The notes under the pieces were generated by a model. That model was not told the DNA's origin, did not search any database, and was given only the letters and a program-made list of their open reading frames with translations. 11,593 bases of DNA, from NCBI GenBank assembly GCA_946478915.1, contig CAMLER010000093.1, positions 1 to 11,593 on the forward strand. The letters are read 5' to 3'. Position numbers and translations under genes: made by a program. This DNA is from an uncultured Chryseolinea sp. (lineage in GTDB: Bacteria > Bacteroidota > Bacteroidia > Cytophagales > Cyclobacteriaceae). Shown here piece after piece: positions 7,289 through 11,593 of this stretch (position 1 is the stretch's first letter; each line of letters opens with the position of its first letter).

Positions 7289-8176
7289 TTACTCGGCGCT
7301 CAAAATCTTGTTTCGAATAACGTCAACCTTTTCGTCCAGCTCTTTGACTACGGAATCATTCATCAGTTCCATCCCCTTGTTGCTGGCGATTTTTTCGTCG
7401 ACGTCCAATTTTGAATATACAGCAATCAAATCTTCAAATGCATTAAGATAATATGAATAGTTTGCCCCAGCTGAAGGCGTGTTTTCATACGACTTAAGGA
7501 AATTATAAATATTTTCCACATTCGCCTTTTGGCTCAATACCAATTTGAATATTGGAATAAGAATCACTGCGCGGGCATCATCCGGAAGCATGTCTTTTGG
7601 ATAAGTCTCGATGGTCCCCAGCGCAAGGTGGAGACTTTCAATTTGATGTGCTCCCATTGCAATACCAGCCAACTTTTCACGTCTTGTACCTTGAAGATCA
7701 GCAGTCGATTTTGACAGCAATTCCGTGACGATACTTTTGGCTGAGTCATTCTGCTTTAGGTTGTCATTGTATCGTTTCGATAAAAATTCCAAAGCAGCTG
7801 TTTCACCTCCTATTGATTTACTAAGTTCGTGTGCAGCCTTAAAATACTCTTTTGATGCTGCATTTTGTTTATACGCAATGCTATAGTTTAGATCAGAAAG
7901 ATAGATGCCCAGATTAGCTGCCGCTTTTATCGAGTCTCCCATGTGTTTTGAATATGCCTTCGGATCGCTCATAAGACTTGCATTAAAATCTGCACCGGTG
8001 GCCTGCAGTTGTGCAGCTGTCTCGGCGGGTGCCATAAGATTCGCAAAGAATGCATTACGCTCGTTTGTAAATGTTGCCGGTGTTGGATCCGAAGCCTCGG
8101 GAATCTCTTTAGATTCATTACTCTTTTGGCAAGATAGCGTTAACGCTAAAGTTAGAACGAATAATATCTGTTTCAT
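7289..8176 (-). CDS. Predicted lipoprotein of unknown function, paralogue of the gene at 6219-7103
   Basis: The 295-residue product starts with a compact lipoprotein signal (MKQILFVLTLALTLSC, lipobox LTLSC, Cys16) followed by a Ser/Glu/Pro-rich linker to about residue 40. The remainder is predicted helical and soluble. Motifs NLGIYLSDL (88-96) and IESLH (179-183) recur in the next gene downstream with exactly 83 residues between them in both. From memory, related lipoproteins with a LG(I/V)Y..DL motif occur in many Bacteroidota and are annotated as hypothetical; I cannot name a domain. The ATG at 8176 follows a leader rich in A and C on the coding strand, with no Shine-Dalgarno sequence, as is common in this phylum. 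It lies 147 bases after the outer-membrane efflux gene on the same strand, with a palindrome in the gap, so it may have its own promoter. A link with the efflux pump is suggested only by position. Confidence 0.82.
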   Translation of the reverse strand: MKQILFVLTLALTLSCQKSNESKEIPEASDPTPATFTNERNAFFANLMAPAETAAQLQATGADFNASLMSDPKAYSKHMGDSIKAAANLGIYLSDLNYSIAYKQNAASKEYFKAAHELSKSIGGETAALEFLSKRYNDNLKQNDSAKSIVTELLSKSTADLQGTRREKLAGIAMGAHQIESLHLALGTIETYPKDMLPDDARAVILIPIFKLVLSQKANVENIYNFLKSYENTPSAGANYSYYLNAFEDLIAVYSKLDVDEKIASNKGMELMNDSVVKELDEKVDVIRNKILSAE

Positions 8177-8215
8177 TTTTGTTGTTGTTTTAGTCTTTTA
8201 ACCTTCATATGAAAA

Positions 8216-8233
8216 CGCAATATCTCAATTGCG
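8216..8233. promoter_or_regulatory. Candidate operator, perfect palindrome CGCAAT-N6-ATTGCG
   Basis: CGCAAT at 8216-8221 and ATTGCG at 8228-8233 are exact reverse complements with a 6-base spacer. The 18-bp dyad ends 39 bases upstream of the lipoprotein start codon at 8176, where a promoter or 5' untranslated region would lie. Its size and symmetry fit a dimeric helix-turn-helix regulator such as a TetR protein, one of which is encoded at 5604-6185. No second copy was found by eye in the window. As RNA it could also form a weak hairpin. Confidence 0.35.
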
Positions 8234-8323
8234 AAATGTCCTATATTCTCTATTCAAAAATTACAACCTACCACACCACGCTGCTTCTGATTTTAACATC
8301 AGCTTATTAAACGTGCGAACGTT

Positions 8324-9697
8324 CTACCAACCTCCACCCAACGCTTTGTACAATCGAACCGTAGAAATCAAAGAGTTTTGAAGCGCGAAAGATTTCTCTA
8401 GTTGTGCGTCGAATAATTCCCGTTCCGCATCCAGAACTTGCAAGAATGAGGTGTATCCGTTATCATAGAGGGCCCTTGATAGCAATAGCGACTTTTCAGT
8501 AGCGGTCACCTGAACCTGGCGTGCTATGAACTCATTACTATAGGTTCTTATTTCTGCCAGTGAATTTTCAACTTCAGCAAATGCCTCCAAAATGCTTCGT
8601 TCATAACCATAGCCTGCTTGTCTTGCTATCGCTCGCTGAGCCTCCACGCGCCGTTTGTTCTGTCCAAACCGAAATACCGGCCCCGCCAACTGCCCTGTAA
8701 CAGATCCCAGGATTGCATCACTTGTAAAAAGGGTGGAAAGATCAGCACTAGCAACCCCCAGGAAACCCGTAAGACTTAATGACGGAAAACGCAAAGCAAC
8801 TGCAACCCCCACTCTTTCTGTTTGAGCTATTAGTTGTTGTTCCGCTGAACGAATGTCCGGGCGACGTTGCAATAATTGCGATGGGAGTCCGCTCGGGATT
8901 TCTAAGGGCAATTGTTGCTGAGCATTCAACAACCCCCGGTCTATTGGCGAATACGATTGTCCCAACAAAATATTAAGCGCATTTTCTGTCCGGATAATCT
9001 CTCGCTCAATGCTATATAGTTGTGCTTCCGAGGATGCTGCAATATTTTCAGCCTGTAGCTTATCCAATTCGGCAACTTCTCCTCTTTCAAAACGCAGGGC
9101 TATAATTCGCAGATACTCGCGCCGTGTTTCATTGGTCCGTCGGGTGATAATCAAGCGCTCATCGAGACCACGCAATTGAAAATATAATTCAGCGACCTGC
9201 GCTATCATGCTAATGTAAAGTGATTTCCGATCTTCATCGGTTGCCAGCAGATCCGCATAAGCTGCACGATTTGCATGACGAAGTTTGCCCCATAAATCAA
9301 TTTCCCACGACACGTTGCCTAGAATAGAATACGAACTTGAAGGGAATGCGACCTCTGCATCTGTTGCCGTACGATTGAAATCATTAGCACGGGCAGTCAC
9401 TGTATAATCTACAAATGGAAGCATATTAGCCTTGTTAAAGCCGAGAATTGCTTTTGATTGTTCGATCCGCGCAATAGCGATCTTCAAATCCAAATTCTGC
9501 TCAATCGCAATTTTTATCAGAGACTGGAGAATTGTATCCTGATATACCTCCCACCATTTCAAGTTCGTTATGGAATCGGCTTGCGCCAGGTTCTGCGTGT
9601 AGCCATTCGGTATCTTAGTTGTGGGACGCGCGTATTTTGGACCAACAGCGCAACTGGTCACCATCAGTATTAATCCGCCGAAGAATATTTTTTTCAT
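8324..9697 (-). CDS. Outer-membrane factor of an RND efflux pump, OprM/NodT-family lipoprotein
   Basis: The 457-residue product is the outer-membrane channel of a tripartite efflux pump, forming a trimeric beta-barrel and helical tunnel that docks to the inner-membrane pump and adaptor. It starts with a lipoprotein signal (MKKIFFGGLILMVTSC, Cys16) followed by AVGPKYARP, a hallmark of the OprM/NodT family. Two outer-membrane efflux repeats follow: the first contains WWEVYQDTILQSLIKIAIEQNLDL and WEIDLWGKLR, the second RRPDIRSAEQQL and GYTSFLQVLDAERELFDAQ, which are typical family positions. The frame stays open upstream to an ATG at 9796, but those extra codons lie inside the RND gene and are not family-like. 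The ATG at 9697 is chosen because it begins the lipoprotein signal. It is separated by one base from the RND stop codon (TGA-T-ATG), so translational coupling is likely. Length and ends are normal. The exported substrate is unknown. Confidence 0.94.
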   Translation of the reverse strand: MKKIFFGGLILMVTSCAVGPKYARPTTKIPNGYTQNLAQADSITNLKWWEVYQDTILQSLIKIAIEQNLDLKIAIARIEQSKAILGFNKANMLPFVDYTVTARANDFNRTATDAEVAFPSSSYSILGNVSWEIDLWGKLRHANRAAYADLLATDEDRKSLYISMIAQVAELYFQLRGLDERLIITRRTNETRREYLRIIALRFERGEVAELDKLQAENIAASSEAQLYSIEREIIRTENALNILLGQSYSPIDRGLLNAQQQLPLEIPSGLPSQLLQRRPDIRSAEQQLIAQTERVGVAVALRFPSLSLTGFLGVASADLSTLFTSDAILGSVTGQLAGPVFRFGQNKRRVEAQRAIARQAGYGYERSILEAFAEVENSLAEIRTYSNEFIARQVQVTATEKSLLLSRALYDNGYTSFLQVLDAERELFDAQLEKSFALQNSLISTVRLYKALGGGW

Positions 9698-9698
9698 A

Positions 9699-11593
9699 TC
9701 AATGGGCGGGTTCCGAAGGTGATACTGAGGTAAAGGTTTGATCGGCCAGGCCGGCAGACGACTTCTTTTTCGATCCAATGCTCTCAATAAAAACAAACAG
9801 AGCTGGTACTACGATGACACCGACTACCGTGGAAATTAACGTGCCCATAAAAACTGCCATACCCATAACTTTTCGAGCCTCTGCTCCGGCGCCCGCGGCA
9901 GTCAATAAAGGCACAACGCCAAGCATGAAAGCAAAGGAAGTCATAAGTATAGGCCGAAGTCGAAGCTTAGCAGCCTCTAACGCGGCCTCGTACAAGGACC
10001 TACCCTGTTCATTCAGCATCTTTGCAAATTCAACAATGAGAATAGCGTTTTTTGCAGTGAGTCCAATCAACATTACTAGTCCGATTTGTGCAAAAACGTT
10101 ATTCACATAACTTGTACTCCACAACCCTCCAAGCCACAAGCCGAAGAACGCACCCATAATTGCCGCGGGTACTCCTAGCAAAACACTGAAAGGAAGCTTC
10201 CAACTTTCGTATTGTGCAGCGAGAATAAGAAATACAAAAACCAAGGCTGCCAAAAACACTACACCCCCTGTTCCTTCTGCAGCCTTTTCCTGATATGACA
10301 TATTACTCCATGCAATACCCAGCTCTTTTGGCAACGCAGCAGCGATCTCCTCAAGCGCATTTAATGCATCCGCAGAGCTATATCCCTCGGCCGGTGCACC
10401 TGAAATTTCCGCAGCACGAAACATATTGAAACGATTGGTGTATGAAGGGCCAGCAATATCCGACACTTGAATCAGGGTGTTCAACGGAATAATTTCTCCA
10501 GACTTGCTGCGAACGTAATACCTTGAAATATCATCCGTGCTAAGACGGTCTTCCGCCTCCGCCTGTACAAATACCTTATACTGTCGGCCAAATCGGTTGA
10601 AGTCATTCACATAGCTACTGCCGAGATTGGTTGATATCGTACTGGTTATTTCGCCCATGTCTATATCAAGTTTCTCAGCTTTGTCGAAATCGATTATTAT
10701 CCGTTTCTGCGGTACATTTGATCGGTACAGTGTAAATACATTTCCGATCTCTTGTCTCTGCCTGGCCTGTGCAATAAAATTGCGCGCTTGTTCATCGAGG
10801 AACTGGGGAGTGTTTCCCGAGCGGTCAAGAAGTTGCAACGTGAAACCAGCAGAAGTTCCAAGGCCTTCGATCGGCGGAGGGCCGAAAGCGATTGCCGTCG
10901 CTTCCGAAATGGTGTTGCGAAAGGCTAAATTAGTCTGTTGAATTAACTGTTTTGCAGTCTTCTCTCTTTCGTCCCAGGGTTTTAGGGAGACAAAGACGAA
11001 AGCATTGTTTGTAGAATAAGATTGCGTAAGCATACTATAACCAACTACCATGGTGGAATAAGCAACGCCCTCAGTGTTGTTAATGATTTGCTCGATCTTG
11101 CTCGCAACTTCATCTGTGCGTTCGGTAGATGCCGCATCCGGAAGTTGAATATTTACCAAATAATATCCCTCATCTTCCTCGGGTACGAAACCTGCCGGAA
11201 TGGATTTGCCTAAAATTCCTGTTACGCCGAGAATAATGGCCATTATTATTATCGATCGAATAGATTTCCGAGCAACAATAGCAGCTACGCCGGTATACCC
11301 TAACGTGAACTTATCAAACATCCGATTGAAAGCATCGAAAAATCGCTGTAGCCATCCCGTTGATTTCTTTTTAGGCTTCAACAAAATGGCGCTCAGGGCA
11401 GGACTAAGTGTTAGAGCATTGAATGCTGAGAGCAGTACGGAAATTGCAATGGTGATCGCAAACTGCTGATATAGTCTTCCGGTAATTCCTCCGGCAAATG
11501 CAACGGGTACAAAAACCGCGGCGAGAATTAATGCAATGGCAATTACCGGTCCACCAACTTCTTTCATAGCTTTCTGCGTGGCTTCCTTTGGAT
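9699..11593 (-). CDS. RND efflux permease, HAE1/AcrB type, 5' end beyond window (C-terminal ~630 residues)
   Basis: This is the inner-membrane, proton-driven pump subunit of a tripartite drug or amphiphile exporter. The frame is open to the right edge, where PKEATQKAMKEV matches the segment after the fourth helix region of AcrB, so about 410 residues including the conserved Asp pair of helix 4 are outside. Visible parts, in order: three hydrophobic segments (TM5-TM7); the second large periplasmic domain with SYVNDF and MSYQEK as in AcrB; and TM8-TM12, with TAKNAILIVEFAK holding the proton-relay Lys (codon 10050-10052) and MRLRPILMTS-like LRLRPILMTSFAF. It ends in a short charged cytoplasmic tail. 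No frameshift is seen. The stop TGA is one base from the outer-membrane factor start, placing both in one operon; the membrane-fusion adaptor is expected upstream (beyond 11593). Resemblance throughout is to the HAE1 group rather than heavy-metal CusA types, but the substrate cannot be predicted. Confidence 0.95.
   Translation of the reverse strand, partial: PKEATQKAMKEVGGPVIAIALILAAVFVPVAFAGGITGRLYQQFAITIAISVLLSAFNALTLSPALSAILLKPKKKSTGWLQRFFDAFNRMFDKFTLGYTGVAAIVARKSIRSIIIMAIILGVTGILGKSIPAGFVPEEDEGYYLVNIQLPDAASTERTDEVASKIEQIINNTEGVAYSTMVVGYSMLTQSYSTNNAFVFVSLKPWDEREKTAKQLIQQTNLAFRNTISEATAIAFGPPPIEGLGTSAGFTLQLLDRSGNTPQFLDEQARNFIAQARQRQEIGNVFTLYRSNVPQKRIIIDFDKAEKLDIDMGEITSTISTNLGSSYVNDFNRFGRQYKVFVQAEAEDRLSTDDISRYYVRSKSGEIIPLNTLIQVSDIAGPSYTNRFNMFRAAEISGAPAEGYSSADALNALEEIAAALPKELGIAWSNMSYQEKAAEGTGGVVFLAALVFVFLILAAQYESWKLPFSVLLGVPAAIMGAFFGLWLGGLWSTSYVNNVFAQIGLVMLIGLTAKNAILIVEFAKMLNEQGRSLYEAALEAAKLRLRPILMTSFAFMLGVVPLLTAAGAGAEARKVMGMAVFMGTLISTVVGVIVVPALFVFIESIGSKKKSSAGLADQTFTSVSPSEPAH

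Noticed and set aside
7281..7301. GAGCG/CGCTC inverted repeat across the stop codon of the lipoprotein gene at 7289
   Set aside because: A 5-bp stem with an 11-base loop and no adjacent T-run on the transcribed strand; could be chance.
8287..8302. CTGAT-N6-ATCAG hairpin after the outer-membrane factor gene
   Set aside because: A 5-bp AT-rich stem without a T-run on either strand; not convincing as a terminator.
8317..8324. GAACGTTC palindrome, also part of AACGT-N4-ACGTT, touching the outer-membrane factor stop codon
   Set aside because: Eight-base palindromes are frequent by chance, it overlaps coding sequence, and no second copy was seen.
9698..9796. N-terminal extension of the outer-membrane factor back to an ATG at 9796
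   Set aside because: The extra 33 residues overlap the RND gene in another frame, are basic and unlike the family, and would hide the lipoprotein signal that starts at 9697.

Overview
The window looks like chromosomal DNA from a Bacteroidota bacterium (Cytophagales/Chitinophagales-like; this placement is an inference). The reasons are: Sec signal peptides that end in Ala-Gln at the cleavage site, A-rich leaders with almost no Shine-Dalgarno sequences, lipoproteins with short lipoboxes, OprO/OprP-type porins and a moderate GC content. No RNA gene, insertion sequence, CRISPR array or phage gene was seen, and no stretch over 300 bases lacks a gene.

Left half, + strand. The window opens with the last 16 codons of a hydrophobic protein (2-52), probably a membrane transporter. 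It is followed by a type II L-asparaginase (166-1212), an aspartate ammonia-lyase (1316-2779) and two different outer-membrane porins (2831-4045 and 4199-5506). Both enzymes carry apparent Sec signal peptides. That is expected for a type II asparaginase but unusual for an aspartase, which is normally cytoplasmic. Together they would convert asparagine to aspartate and then to fumarate plus two ammonia in the periplasm, with the porins as possible entry routes and a transporter upstream to bring products in. A TetR-family regulator (5604-6185) follows on the same strand; its target is unknown.

Right half, - strand, read right to left. First comes the C-terminal ~630 residues of an RND (HAE1/AcrB-type) efflux permease that runs off the right edge. 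One base later the outer-membrane factor lipoprotein (OprM/NodT family) starts, so the two are almost certainly co-transcribed; the periplasmic adaptor is presumably beyond the window. After a 147-base gap come two tandem lipoprotein genes (7289-8176 and 6219-7103). They are diverged paralogues of one another, share two motifs at identical spacing, and have no function I can name.

Points most worth a second look: the exported aspartase and its pairing with asparaginase; its Glu at an active-site position that is Gln or His in characterised aspartases; the paralogous lipoprotein pair beside the efflux genes; a perfect 6-6-6 palindrome in front of the first lipoprotein gene; and a two-arm inverted repeat between the asparaginase and aspartase genes.
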